A DNA stretch of 64,000 nt. Origin: an uncultured Bacteroidales bacterium (GTDB taxonomy: Bacteria > Bacteroidota > Bacteroidia > Bacteroidales > Paludibacteraceae). Where the stretch lies: assembly GCA_903901975.1 (NCBI GenBank), contig CAIUTB010000040.1:17775-81774 (forward strand). The letters are read 5' to 3'. Positions 1-9,800 of this stretch are shown here, piece after piece. Made by a program: the position numbers and the translations under genes. Within the stretch, counting starts at the first letter, position 1. The number at the start of each line of letters is the position of its first letter. Below the pieces are notes generated by a model. The model searched no databases. It saw nothing but the letters and a program-made list of their open reading frames with translations, and was not told the origin of the DNA.

Positions 1-2384
1 TTAATGTTGTCGATCCTGCCGGCACTATAACGTATAATCTTCGAGCCGATGGACAACCATCATCCATTGTAGCACCGGGCAATGTAACTACCAGCTTTAC
101 CTATGATAAATATGGACGACAATTAACGTTGATTGACCCCAGTGCAGGTACGCATACATACGCCTACGATGAACGTGGTAATTTAAATAGAGATTCGATT
201 GCTCCTGATAAAATTACCAATACCCTGTATGACGATTATAACCGTGTAATTCAAAAAGAAATAGTGGGTGAAATAACTACCACGTATGTTTACAATCCTG
301 ATGGACAAATGTCAACAGTAAGTAGTACCAACGGCACTGGGAAAGAAATGAATTACGATAACCTGATGCGATTAAGTTCAGTAAAAGAAAAGGCACCCGA
401 TGCTAAATACTTCCAAAAGAATTTTACATACAATGCCGGAACTACTACTGCTATCAGTTATGAAACTACGAATGGTAAAATAACTACCGAAAATTACAGC
501 TATGCCAACGGCACCATGACTGAAATAAAACTGAATAACACTACTTCGGTATGGAAACTGACTGCCGAAAACGATATGGGCTTAGCCACCGCCTCGGTTA
601 CAGGCAACTTACTCCGCGAGTATGGATACGATGATTATGGTCTACCAACATCCCGCACCGTTAAATACGGAACGAATGTAATCCAGAATACCGGATATAG
701 TTTCAATGCTGCCACAGGTAACCTAACATGGCGGAAAGACAATACCCGCAACCTGCAGGAAAATTTCGGTTACGATAACCTGAACCGCCTGACAGGGTTT
801 GGGGCAACAACCATTGCTTATGATATTAAAGGAAATATCACCGACCATACAGGCATAGGTAGTTATGCTTACGAAAACACGACAAAACCTTATGCAGTTA
901 CTACACTAACACCTTATGGCGCAGCCATACCACTGCGAGACCAGAATGTAACGTACAACGGTATGCAACGCCCGGCTACAATTACCGAAAACGGTTATGT
1001 GGCTACTTTGGGGTACGATGATGGTGGTGAACGTGTAAAAATGGTACTTACTCATAATGGCACGACTCAGCTTACCCGTTATTACTTAGGCGGACAATAT
1101 GAATTAGATGCTGAAACAGGTACAGAGCGGCTTTATTTGGGTGGCGATGCCTATTCGGCAGCATCAGTGTATGTAAAGGAAGAAGGTAATTGGAATATTT
1201 ACTATATTTGCAGGGATTATCAAGGGAGCATTACCCATATAGTAAATGCCAATGGCTCTTTGAAACAGGAATTAAGCTTCGACCCTTGGGGACGACTGCG
1301 TGATCCTAATACTCAACAAGTGTTTGCAGTGGGTGCTGAACCGGTATTATTCTTAGCCAGAGGTTATACGGGACATGAACATTTAGCAGTTTTCGGACTG
1401 ATAAATATGAATGCCCGCTTGTACGACCCGGCATTGGGTAGGTTCTTATCGCCTGACCCTTATGTGCAATCGCCCGATAATTCGCAAAACTTTAACCGCT
1501 ATAGTTATTGTTTGAATAATCCGTTGAGATATTCGGATCCGAGTGGTTGTAATTTTTGGAGTTGGTTAGGTAATGGCGCCGCCACAATATTATATGGTGT
1601 GGCGACTCTAGCGGCTTTCTGTTTTAATCCAATTATTGGTATGGCAATGGTAGGTGCTTATCTTGGAGGTATGTCTCAAAATAATGGACAATGGAACTTT
1701 TGCAAATGGGACTGGCAAAACCCTAATACATACATAGGGATTGGAGTTGGTGGAATATCAGGTGCGTGTTTAGGTGACTTTCTTTTTAATCCAGCTACTA
1801 CATTTAGTCTAAAACTTGGACTTAATTTAAGCTTACCCAACGGCTTACCTTTTGGAGGGATATCTTTGGATTTTATACAAAAAGCAGGAAGTATCGCTTT
1901 ACAAGGTCTTGGTTGGTTGACAGTTGCAGGAGGAGGCGGTTATCTCACTTACGAAGCTGCAAAGAGTATTTTTGGAAAGGAACCAAATGAAAAAAATAAT
2001 CCTACTTTTTACGGGGCAGATGTTCGATTTATTTCAGAATCAGCTTCCTATAATTCATATTTCGGTGGAGCAATAAATACCCAAGAATCTGTATACGCGA
2101 ATTATCTAAAATTGGGACGTAACTCATATGAAGGACAACTGTTAATGCATGAATATGGACACTATCTTCAGGAAAAATTTTACGGTCAATTTAATTATTA
2201 CACTAATATAGCTCCTGCTAGTGGCACGAATTATCTGCTACAACCATCGGATGTGTATAGAACTACATGGACGGAAATTCAGGCAAATACTTTATCTTTT
2301 GATTTTTTTTGTAGACCAAGTTCCTGGGATTTCAGCCATTATCCTATTAATAGAGATTTTCTAAATCGAATTATACATAAATAA
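1..2384 (+). CDS. RHS repeat protein, 5' end outside window, HExxH metallopeptidase-like tip
   Basis: The reading frame is open from base 3 to the stop at 2384, so the gene begins left of the window; the TTG at 129 is internal. YD repeats (for example YDERGNLNRD, YDNLNRLTGF) fill the visible N-terminal part. The RHS core ([20 protein letters not shown] to LRYSDPSG) ends near base 1550. The roughly 275-residue tip after DPSG has a glycine-rich hydrophobic stretch and then HEYGH (codons at 2148-2162), a zinc-protease HExxH signature. In RHS proteins the variable tip after DPSG is normally the toxin, so I infer a secreted protease-type toxin. The lipoprotein gene 10 nt downstream is a candidate immunity gene. 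An RHS family call is certain; the protease activity is inferred from one motif. Confidence 0.9.
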   Translation, partial: NVVDPAGTITYNLRADGQPSSIVAPGNVTTSFTYDKYGRQLTLIDPSAGTHTYAYDERGNLNRDSIAPDKITNTLYDDYNRVIQKEIVGEITTTYVYNPDGQMSTVSSTNGTGKEMNYDNLMRLSSVKEKAPDAKYFQKNFTYNAGTTTAISYETTNGKITTENYSYANGTMTEIKLNNTTSVWKLTAENDMGLATASVTGNLLREYGYDDYGLPTSRTVKYGTNVIQNTGYSFNAATGNLTWRKDNTRNLQENFGYDNLNRLTGFGATTIAYDIKGNITDHTGIGSYAYENTTKPYAVTTLTPYGAAIPLRDQNVTYNGMQRPATITENGYVATLGYDDGGERVKMVLTHNGTTQLTRYYLGGQYELDAETGTERLYLGGDAYSAASVYVKEEGNWNIYYICRDYQGSITHIVNANGSLKQELSFDPWGRLRDPNTQQVFAVGAEPVLFLARGYTGHEHLAVFGLINMNARLYDPALGRFLSPDPYVQSPDNSQNFNRYSYCLNNPLRYSDPSGCNFWSWLGNGAATILYGVATLAAFCFNPIIGMAMVGAYLGGMSQNNGQWNFCKWDWQNPNTYIGIGVGGISGACLGDFLFNPATTFSLKLGLNLSLPNGLPFGGISLDFIQKAGSIALQGLGWLTVAGGGGYLTYEAAKSIFGKEPNEKNNPTFYGADVRFISESASYNSYFGGAINTQESVYANYLKLGRNSYEGQLLMHEYGHYLQEKFYGQFNYYTNIAPASGTNYLLQPSDVYRTTWTEIQANTLSFDFFCRPSSWDFSHYPINRDFLNRIIHK
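1398..1432 (+). repeat. 35-bp RHS-core direct repeat, copy 1
   Basis: This stretch encodes the [11 protein letters not shown] part of the RHS core. It is identical base for base with 2919-2953 in the orphan tip. The surrounding ~190 bp are also alike in both places, with mostly third-position differences. Confidence 0.9.
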
Positions 2385-2394
2385 TAATGTTTTT

Positions 2395-2826
2395 ATGAAA
2401 GCTACTTTTAGATATTTGTCTTTTTGCAAAGTTATCATATTAATACAAATAACAATTCTTATTTTAAATTCATGTACTTGTGATAGAATTGATAACAGAA
2501 AAATTAAAGTAATTAACGAGTCTATGTCAGATATTGTCTGGCTTAAATCATCCAATAAAGCGTTCAGAAAGCCAAAATATAATCAAGATATTGATAGTGT
2601 TTCGATTGATTCCATTGGTTATATATCAAATATAGTTCCTACTTGGAATGAATTAATAGAAGAATCAAAGGATAAAAAAATAGCCATTTTTATTATCAAT
2701 AATGATTCATTAAAAAAATATGGATGGGAAACTATATATAAAAAAAATAACTTTTCAAAAGTTTATCTGTTGAATATTGAAGATTTGAATAATTGTCAAT
2801 GGGAAATAAGATATGATGGAAAGTGA
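2395..2826 (+). CDS. small lipoprotein, candidate immunity protein
   Basis: The 143-residue product starts with a signal peptide and lipobox ILNSC (Cys27), so it should be a membrane-anchored lipoprotein. The C-terminal half (KKYGWETIYKKNNFSKVYLL) resembles small Bacteroidota lipoproteins of unknown function that end in a W-x-I-x-Y motif; no enzyme signature is visible. It starts 10 nt after the RHS gene with the HExxH tip and precedes the orphan RHS tip, which is the usual place for an immunity gene. A periplasm- or surface-facing lipoprotein would suit inhibition of a secreted protease. The immunity role is inferred from position only. The DNA is clearly more AT-rich than the RHS core. Confidence 0.6.
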   Translation: MKATFRYLSFCKVIILIQITILILNSCTCDRIDNRKIKVINESMSDIVWLKSSNKAFRKPKYNQDIDSVSIDSIGYISNIVPTWNELIEESKDKKIAIFIINNDSLKKYGWETIYKKNNFSKVYLLNIEDLNNCQWEIRYDGK

Positions 2827-2858
2827 AATTATGAAATAGTTGGTTCGGCGTAGGGTAA

Positions 2859-3908
2859 TTGGCAGGGGTACTTTTGAGTAGAGGCTATACAGGACATGAG
2901 CATTTAACCGTTTTCGGTCTGATAAATATGAATGCCCGCTTGTACGACCCGGCTCTAGGTAGATTCTTATCTCCTGACCCTTATGTGCAGTCTCCTGACA
3001 ACTCCCAAAACTATAATCGATATAGTTATTGTCTGAATAATCCATTGAGGTATAGTGATCCTAGTGGGGAACTTTTTGGAATTGATGATGGAATATTAAT
3101 TGCAGGGTTCTTAATTTATACTGCAATAGCTTATTTAGCCAGTGTGAGAGATACTGGTTATAAAGACTGGACACCTCATGTAAATGCAATTGGTGCTGGG
3201 TATTCAGGAACTAATGGAGGTTATGTAGGTTTTTCTTTTGATGGAGACAACCATTTTTCAAATGTGGGATTGAATAATGGACTTACTGCTGGTAGCACAA
3301 ATTATGGATTTACATATATGAGTCATTTTGATCTTTCTGTTGACCCTGTTCAGTATTTAATGCAAAAAGAACAGGAAATAAGATACGATGATGCTGCTAA
3401 TAGAAATTATCAAAAAAACACAAATGCTTGGATTGAAAATGTTAACTACACATCAGGTGCGTTGTCGACAGCAGGATACATTATTCAAAAAACTCAAAAT
3501 GGAACTTTTAGATTGACGAATGGAACTTATAATGGTTCAGAACTAAGTTTTAAATATTATTCTAATGGTTGGGAAGGAGGAAGTGTTGCTGATATTACGA
3601 CTTATAGCGTTTCCAAAATGGGTGGCTACCTATCACTTGGTGCAAGTGTTGTTGGTACTGCTTCGTCCTATGCTCAACTTTATAAAGGTACTGGAGGTAT
3701 TATGACTATGCCAGATGCTACCATAGGGACAATTGGTTTGGCAAACTCACTTGCTCCATATATGGGTGGAAGTGCAATACCTGTTGTCGGAGAAGGTGTT
3801 GCAATATATGGTATTGGGCGTTTTACTTGGGATACTTTTTTTGACTTAGGTCAAAAATATGGCCCTAGCACTTGGTATGGCACAGATGACACAAAATGGT
3901 TTAAATAG
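2859..3908 (+). CDS. orphan RHS C-terminal tip (N-terminally truncated RHS)
   Basis: This frame holds only the last ~65 residues of an RHS core ([10 protein letters not shown] to LRYSDPSG) followed by a ~280-residue tip. The only early start is TTG at 2859, directly preceded by an in-frame TAA, and there is no signal peptide or YD-repeat body. It therefore matches the orphan-tip modules known from rhs and CDI loci, which are silent until recombined onto a full gene. The tip has one hydrophobic segment ([16 protein letters not shown]), then polar beta-rich sequence and a glycine-rich hydrophobic C-terminus; I do not recognise its family. Its core DNA is about 80% or more identical to that of the RHS gene upstream. 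A membrane-protein gene follows 8 nt downstream. Confidence 0.75.
   Translation: MAGVLLSRGYTGHEHLTVFGLINMNARLYDPALGRFLSPDPYVQSPDNSQNYNRYSYCLNNPLRYSDPSGELFGIDDGILIAGFLIYTAIAYLASVRDTGYKDWTPHVNAIGAGYSGTNGGYVGFSFDGDNHFSNVGLNNGLTAGSTNYGFTYMSHFDLSVDPVQYLMQKEQEIRYDDAANRNYQKNTNAWIENVNYTSGALSTAGYIIQKTQNGTFRLTNGTYNGSELSFKYYSNGWEGGSVADITTYSVSKMGGYLSLGASVVGTASSYAQLYKGTGGIMTMPDATIGTIGLANSLAPYMGGSAIPVVGEGVAIYGIGRFTWDTFFDLGQKYGPSTWYGTDDTKWFK
2919..2953 (+). repeat. 35-bp RHS-core direct repeat, copy 2
   Basis: Identical to 1398-1432. It gives a homologous-recombination target that would move the orphan tip onto the upstream RHS gene and delete the HExxH tip with its lipoprotein. Confidence 0.9.
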
Positions 3909-3916
3909 GCAATAGT

Positions 3917-4324
3917 ATGAAAAATATTTATTATATAATTTGGGTAGATTCCATTCTTCGATATAGAAAATCTTTGCCAAAAGCTAAAGATTGGAAGCTG
4001 AAAGTTTTTCTTCTCAACACATGGGTAAATGCAATTAATTTCTGGACAATTCTTATTTGGTTGAAATTCTTTGGTATATACCATCTTCCATTGATTGATA
4101 TCGAAATTTTCCCAGGAAATATATTAAATTATTTCATATCTTTCACAATTGAATTTGCCTTACCATTTGGTCTATTAAACTATTTTTTGATTTTTTATAA
4201 TGACAGATACAAAAAAATAATTGAAAGATATTCTGCTCCCAAAAGAAAATATGCATTTATATACTCACAATCAGTAATTTGGTTTGCTTTGTTCTCTGCC
4301 TATATTTATTATATATGGAGGTGA
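3917..4324 (+). CDS. membrane protein, candidate immunity for orphan RHS tip
   Basis: The 135-residue product has three or four hydrophobic segments (around residues 30-52, 65-95 and 114-133) and a basic loop RYKKIIERYSAPKRK, so it should be an inner-membrane protein. It starts 8 nt after the orphan tip. A second small membrane protein stands in the same position behind the complete RHS gene (13184-13618). The two share layout but little obvious sequence. Position plus membrane topology suggest immunity against a membrane-active tip. No known domain is recognised. Confidence 0.55.
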   Translation: MKNIYYIIWVDSILRYRKSLPKAKDWKLKVFLLNTWVNAINFWTILIWLKFFGIYHLPLIDIEIFPGNILNYFISFTIEFALPFGLLNYFLIFYNDRYKKIIERYSAPKRKYAFIYSQSVIWFALFSAYIYYIWR

Positions 4325-4332
4325 ATATTCTG

Positions 4333-4370
4333 TAAATGTGGTAATTCTTCAGATGTGTTGATATAAAACT
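4333..4370 (+). repeat. cassette-end repeat, copy R1
   Basis: This stretch (TGTGGTAAT, then TCAGA, then GTTGATA) lies 8 nt after the membrane immunity candidate. It aligns with 13779-13820 and more weakly with 13627-13665. Bases 4347-4363 are also identical over 17 bp to 13949-13965 inside the transposase gene. Confidence 0.55.
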
Positions 4371-4409
4371 AACATGCTGAAAACAAAAAAATGATCAAGT
4401 ATAATAAAA

Positions 4410-4460
4410 GCCTGTCCTTGCGGAAATATTCATTAAATGAGTAAAAGGTGGTGCTGTTGG
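4410..4460 (+). repeat. cassette-end repeat, copy R2
   Basis: About 50 bp (CTGTCCTT, TTAAATGA, TAAAAGGTGGT) align with 13746-13795 at roughly three bases in four. The similarity stops where the hairpin pair at 4456 begins. Confidence 0.5.
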
Positions 4461-4503
4461 GATTTGTAATCCCAACTGTATGTATTATAAGGATTTTTAA
4501 TCC
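4456..4503 (+). repeat. pair of REP-like hairpins
   Basis: There are two perfect stem-loops in tandem. The first is GTTGGGATT-TGT-AATCCCAAC (4456-4476) and the second is GGATT-TTT-AATCC (4491-4503). Paired AATCC-type palindromes between genes are a common form of Bacteroidota REP element. The pair runs straight into the open frame of the next feature. Confidence 0.6.
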
Positions 4504-4533
4504 GAAATAAATAAATCTGCTTTACAGCCAGAT

Positions 4534-4944
4534 TTGCTACTGGGTGGTGTTGAAATACATGTAAATTATTTTCCTACATCTGCCATGCCTAAATCTTATT
4601 GGGAACAATATATCACAACAAATGATCCATTAAGTATAAAACAATATAATTTTCTGACAAAAATAAACGGAAGCATGTATTCTTATTGGGATGATGCTGA
4701 ATCTGGGGGTAATTTTCGATATTATTCTATTCAAAGTATGAATGAAAGAAGAGATAACGTTGGTTGGGCAATAAATTTTGATGATTGTCCACGCAGAAAT
4801 ATGTCTCCAAATACATATTGGCGAGCCAATTTGTATTTAATAAATGAAGGACAACCGGTTTTTCGCTTAACATATGGATGGACTACAAACAGTGCAGGTT
4901 CCCCAATCCCGATGCCATATATTTATTATGAGTTTCCAAGATAA
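4534..4944 (+). CDS. hypothetical protein, probably an N-terminally lost toxin tip
   Basis: The frame is open from 4501, inside the hairpin pair, and has only a TTG start at 4534; there is no signal peptide or methionine start. The 136 residues are soluble, rich in aromatic residues and asparagine, and end PYIYYEFPR. I recognise no family. It sits where a toxin tip would be expected, with a secreted-protein gene following, so I read it as a fragment left behind when a tip cassette lost its RHS carrier. It may not be expressed. Confidence 0.4.
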   Translation: MLLGGVEIHVNYFPTSAMPKSYWEQYITTNDPLSIKQYNFLTKINGSMYSYWDDAESGGNFRYYSIQSMNERRDNVGWAINFDDCPRRNMSPNTYWRANLYLINEGQPVFRLTYGWTTNSAGSPIPMPYIYYEFPR

Positions 4945-4961
4945 CAAAAGACAAATATTAT

Positions 4962-5489
4962 ATGAAAAAAATCTTTATTTGTGTAATTCTACTAACCGGT
5001 TCGTTAGTTATCTACGCTGAAGGAGGTGAATCTCCTCAAAGAGCGAATCCAAACTATAAAAAACTAAATCTATATGCTCATGTTTTAGAACGCTATGGTA
5101 AAAGTAATTACTATCAGTTACAAATTGAAATTGTAAATACAGGTAGTAAATCAGTTTCTTTTTGGGAAGACACTAATACATATCAGTATGTTTTTATGTT
5201 ATCAGCGGGTGGGATAACGTTTGTGAATAATCGTGAACGTGAATATGCCCTTAAAAATATTCCATATAAGCAAAAAGCCATGTTAGCGACATATAGAAAG
5301 GTGAGAATATTACCTGATGCTAAATATTTAATTAAACTAGATATTTGCATATATAATAGAGAAGTATTTTTTAAAAGCAATAAAAATTTAAGATTATTAT
5401 TTCATTTTGAAGATGCAAACCTATCTTTTTGTGAAGATCCTACCAAACCTAAAATTCTCAGTGAGAATATTATTGACTATAAATGGTAA
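4962..5489 (+). CDS. secreted protein of unknown function
   Basis: The 175-residue protein has a clear signal peptide (MKKIFICVILLTGSLVIYAEG) with probable cleavage near residue 20. The mature part is beta-rich (ERYGKSNYYQLQIEIVNTGS, then YVFMLSAGGITFVNN) and resembles an Ig-like fold of about 150 residues; no family is recognised. It follows the tip-like fragment by 17 nt and could be its immunity protein. It ends 26 nt before the next true start and overlaps only a spurious upstream extension of that gene. Confidence 0.6.
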   Translation: MKKIFICVILLTGSLVIYAEGGESPQRANPNYKKLNLYAHVLERYGKSNYYQLQIEIVNTGSKSVSFWEDTNTYQYVFMLSAGGITFVNNREREYALKNIPYKQKAMLATYRKVRILPDAKYLIKLDICIYNREVFFKSNKNLRLLFHFEDANLSFCEDPTKPKILSENIIDYKW

Positions 5490-5515
5490 AAAGAAAACTT
5501 GATATAATTTACAAT

Positions 5516-6550
5516 ATGAGAAATATATTATTTTTATATTTCATAGTATTACTGAGTTCGTGTACCCCAAGAATCACGACTTCATTAATCAAAAAAGAAA
5601 AGTCCTTATCGAAAAATGCTATGGTTACCGTGTATGATAAAAATGACACATTACCAGCTGTTATTGAGAAGTTAGGAACAACCAGGGTCAATGATAATGG
5701 ATCAACGGCAGAATTTAATTATAATTTTGTATTTGAGCTAGCCAAACTTGAAGCGGGTAAAGCCGGAGGAAATGCCATTAGGATAATTAAGCATCAAATA
5801 CCTAATATTTTTAATACGGGTCATGAAGTATATGCAGATATTCTAAAAATAGATACAAATATTGTAGATAAAAAGTCAAATCAAAAGACCAAAGAATCTT
5901 ACAAGAAAATACCATATTCCCATTTACGTTTGGCAATCAATGGCGGGTATGCCTATAATTTGGGTAAAGTTGCTCCGGCTTTTGACACGCGTCTTCAAAC
6001 CTATGATAATCAGATGAGGTCTGGTTTTAACTTTGGTGCAGAGATAAATTATTTCTTTGTTAGTGGTCAGGCGGGAATAGGAATAAACTATGAGACTGTA
6101 AGTTCACAGAATAGTTTGAGTGGAGTAACCTACTTAAGTGCGGGTCAAATATTCTCAAATAACATTTTGAGTGATAACTTAAATATCCAGTATATTGGGC
6201 CAATGTACACAGCCATATCAAGACAAATAATTAAAAACGGAATAAAAGACGCTTTAATTATTAATGTGGGTATGGGAAATTTGTCCTATTCAGATTCAAA
6301 AATTGTAGATTTGATGAACTATAAAATAACTGGGTCGGCACTTGGCACTTATTATTCTATTGGCTATGATCGTTTCATTTCCAAAAATATGGCACTTGGA
6401 ATACAGTTGTCTTTAATAAGAGGTTTGTTGACTAATTATGATCTATTTGATGGAACTTCAACTACGCATGTCCAACTGGATAATAACAGCTACCAAAGTT
6501 TAAGTCATTTAAGTTTGACAGTTGGATTACGATTTAACACTTCAAAATAA
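5516..6550 (+). CDS. lipoprotein with outer-membrane beta-barrel-like C-terminus
   Basis: I place the start at ATG 5516 rather than ATG 5483. From 5516 the protein begins MRNILFLYFIVLLSSC, a lipoprotein signal with Cys16, whereas the longer form adds 11 polar residues. The 344-residue product has an alpha/beta N-terminal part (NYNFVFELAKLEAGKAGGNA). From about residue 135 it alternates aromatic and glycine-rich strands (LRLAINGGYAYNLGKVAP, AGIGINYETV) and ends LTVGLRFNTSK, as outer-membrane barrels of the OMP-beta-brl type do. The function is unknown. It may form a unit with the preceding gene. Confidence 0.65.
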   Translation: MRNILFLYFIVLLSSCTPRITTSLIKKEKSLSKNAMVTVYDKNDTLPAVIEKLGTTRVNDNGSTAEFNYNFVFELAKLEAGKAGGNAIRIIKHQIPNIFNTGHEVYADILKIDTNIVDKKSNQKTKESYKKIPYSHLRLAINGGYAYNLGKVAPAFDTRLQTYDNQMRSGFNFGAEINYFFVSGQAGIGINYETVSSQNSLSGVTYLSAGQIFSNNILSDNLNIQYIGPMYTAISRQIIKNGIKDALIINVGMGNLSYSDSKIVDLMNYKITGSALGTYYSIGYDRFISKNMALGIQLSLIRGLLTNYDLFDGTSTTHVQLDNNSYQSLSHLSLTVGLRFNTSK

Positions 6551-6851
6551 TATGGTAATATCTCATTCCATACAATCGGGTATGTTCTCAATTATAAGAG
6601 CAATAGGTTTATGTTGTTTGTTGGGATATATCAGTTTCAAGCATCAATATTTACACATCTAATGATCATGTCCGATAAGTTGAGAGAAGAACTGACTCTT
6701 TATGTAATTGTGATTTAACAAAAGAAAAGTATCGAACGCTTGAGTAAAAATCAAAAATAAACAGGTTTTAGACATCCCATTCTATTTTACATACAAGTAC
6801 TGTTAGTGAGAAGCCAATTTCTTACTAACATTCCACCTATTTATTCACTTC
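6551..6851. other. intergenic region before the large RHS gene
   Basis: About 300 AT-rich bases without a convincing reading frame or TAnnTTTG promoter. The only structure is a near-perfect hairpin at 6801-6830: TGTTAGTGAGAA, loop GCCAAT, TTCTTACTAACA, with one G-T pair. It ends 21 nt before the RHS start and has no T-run after it, so it may be a leader structure rather than a terminator. Confidence 0.5.
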
Positions 6852-9800
6852 GTGAAAATAACCACCATGATAACAAACTATAAACACAATATTTTGTCTG
6901 TACTACTTGCTGGCGTATGGGCAACTCAATTGTTGGCTCAAGCACCAAATTTTGAATTGTCAGCTCCGGAAACAGATGCTCAAAAAAACTATGTAGCCCG
7001 TGACTATATAAAGCTAAAAGCAACTTCAACGAGTGGTTTTCACTTTAGTGCAACCGATGCAAATCATCGCTTTAGTGCCAAAATTGATGCAGGGCTTTTG
7101 TTTCCTCCTACAGACAAAACCTTTCAGAAAACTGATGGAACATTTACAACTGATCCTACTCAGGGAGCAGTGGTGGGAAGTATTCCGGGAAAGCTAAATG
7201 TAGGTTCCAGCGGATGTGCAACTTATAATATTCCAATCGAATGTCCATCGGGTATTATGGGAATGCAACCGGATTTATCCATTTATTATAATAGCCAGGG
7301 AGGAAATGGACCTGTAGGGATTGGATGGAATGTTGGTGGACTTTCTGCGATTGGAAGGGCAACTAAAAATAGTTTTAATGATTACGCAATTGCCGGTATC
7401 AATTTTACAGCACTTGATAAATACACGTTGGATGGAAATGATTTAGTGACTCTTACCGGGACGTATGGTGCAGATGGTTCAACATATCAGACCCGGATCA
7501 AAAACTATACAAAAGTTGAATCAATAGGACAAATTGGAGGCATCTCTCCACAATATTTCAGGGTAACATCAAAAGATGGAAGGATTATTGAATATGGGAA
7601 TACAACGGACTCAAAAATGATTCCGACAGGTGGAACTATTCCGTTACAATGGTTCGTCAATAAAGTTACTGATCCCAATGGGAATTATATGACCTTTACT
7701 TATCAAACAAACGGAGGACAAACTGTATTGTCTGAAATTGATTACAGCGGAAATGGAAACAAAGCTCCTTTTACAAGTATTGTCTTCAATTATACAACGA
7801 AATCAACTATTTACAAATCATATATCGCCGGTTATTCTATTGATGACAGGTTTCTATTGAATAATATTCAGATAAAAAATAATACAACAGTTCTAAAACA
7901 ATATAGCCTTGATTATAATATTCAGAATAGTAGATATTTCTTGAAAAGTGTGACTCTTGTTGGGTTGAACAATGAAAAACCAAATCCAACCCTTATTGAA
8001 TGGGGAGCAGATAACTCGGTTACAAGTGTTTCAACAGTTTCCGGTACTTCAATTCAAGACTTTATCCCGGGAACTACCGAGATAAAATGGGTTTCTACTG
8101 ATGTAAATGGGGATGGAAAATCTGATTTGGCATACATTTATTCAAAAGTAGTAAATGGAACAGCCAAAGGCTTTATTGCAACTTTTCTATGTTCAATTGA
8201 TAGCAATAATAAACCTGCTTTTAATCTTTATAGTGATCATTTATTTGATGAATCAATAGATGTAGCAGCTTTAAAAAATACATTGCTGAATACAAATCCA
8301 ACAAAGTTATCGGCAGATCTAAATGGGGACGGTTCAAAATTTATTGTAATGCCTCCAACTTATCAAAGTTTTGGTGGATATTGCTCATCATGCTTTGGGT
8401 ACGGCGGGTATGGTTCATTTACATTTCCAATATATAAAGGAAATAATAATTATTATTATTGTATGTCTGGAACCACAAAGATAACATCCGAAATGCCGAT
8501 ATATACAATTGCCGATATAAATAATGATGGAGTGGATGATATAATTATTGTTGAAAAGGGAATATCAAATGGACATACAATTCTTCAATATTCAAATGGA
8601 ATTGCACATATACCAACTGTTGCAGAATTACCCACGGCAAATGATCCATGGACATCTTGCAATTTAGATATAAATTCTATTCCAAGAGATATATTTATAG
8701 CCGATTATGATGGTGATGGATTAAAAGATATATTGATTTTAACGGACAATGGGGTGAAATTCTTTAAAAATAATGGAGGTTTAAAGTCTGGAGATAATGG
8801 TTTTACAACTGTATCTTTTACAGAAAAAGCATCATTAAATACATTTGATACAAGTTACAGGACAATCAAACAAGGTGATTTCAATGGTGATGGATTAAGT
8901 GACTTTATCCTGAATGAACATTGTAATAGTAATTGGAAAATTGCTCTAAGTGATGGTAATTGGGGGTTTAATGTTAGTCCTTTATCAAATTTTACAGCTA
9001 TCGAAGAGGAATATACTCCTTTAAATGATGATAAAGAGGATTGCATTGTTACTGACTTTAATCATGATGGAAAATCAGATGTAGTTTTAATAGATGCAGT
9101 ATATGATTACAGAATAAACAATATTTTTGGTTACCCTGTAGGGGAGCCGTGGGGAGAATATAATAAAACCGATATAACATGGTACACTTCTACGGGAGGA
9201 GGATTTAATGCAAATACTCAAACTGTGTATGATGAAAGTTATACCTATAATTATAGAAACATGGTAGGTGACTTTGATGGTGATGGCAGAGAAGATATAA
9301 TGACCTTTGGCTCAAACATTCTAAATTTAAGCACAACTAATAAGTCATCCGCTTTATACTTCTATAATTCATTTAATACAAATTTTGAAGCCAATAAGGT
9401 GAAATCGATTACAGATGGAATTGGAGTCAGGCGAGATATATCATATCAACCGCTTACTTATACAATGATAGATGCTAATACTACATTTTTCACAAAAGGA
9501 AACGGTCTTATTTTTCCATTATATTGTGTAAGCAACATATCCGAACCCGATGGTAAAGGGGGATCAAATATAACGAAATTTTCGTATAACGAAATTGTCT
9601 ATCAAAGAGATGGGAATGGATTTAATGGTTTTAAAACTCGTACAATAAGTAATGCTTCGACAAACAGGAAAATTGTATCGACAACCGATTTAAACCTTAA
9701 TTTTTATTTACCCGATAAGCAGACTGTAGAAGTATCGACATTAGATAACAACAGCCCTATTTCTAAAACCGAATCATATTTTACTAATCTTAATTATGCT

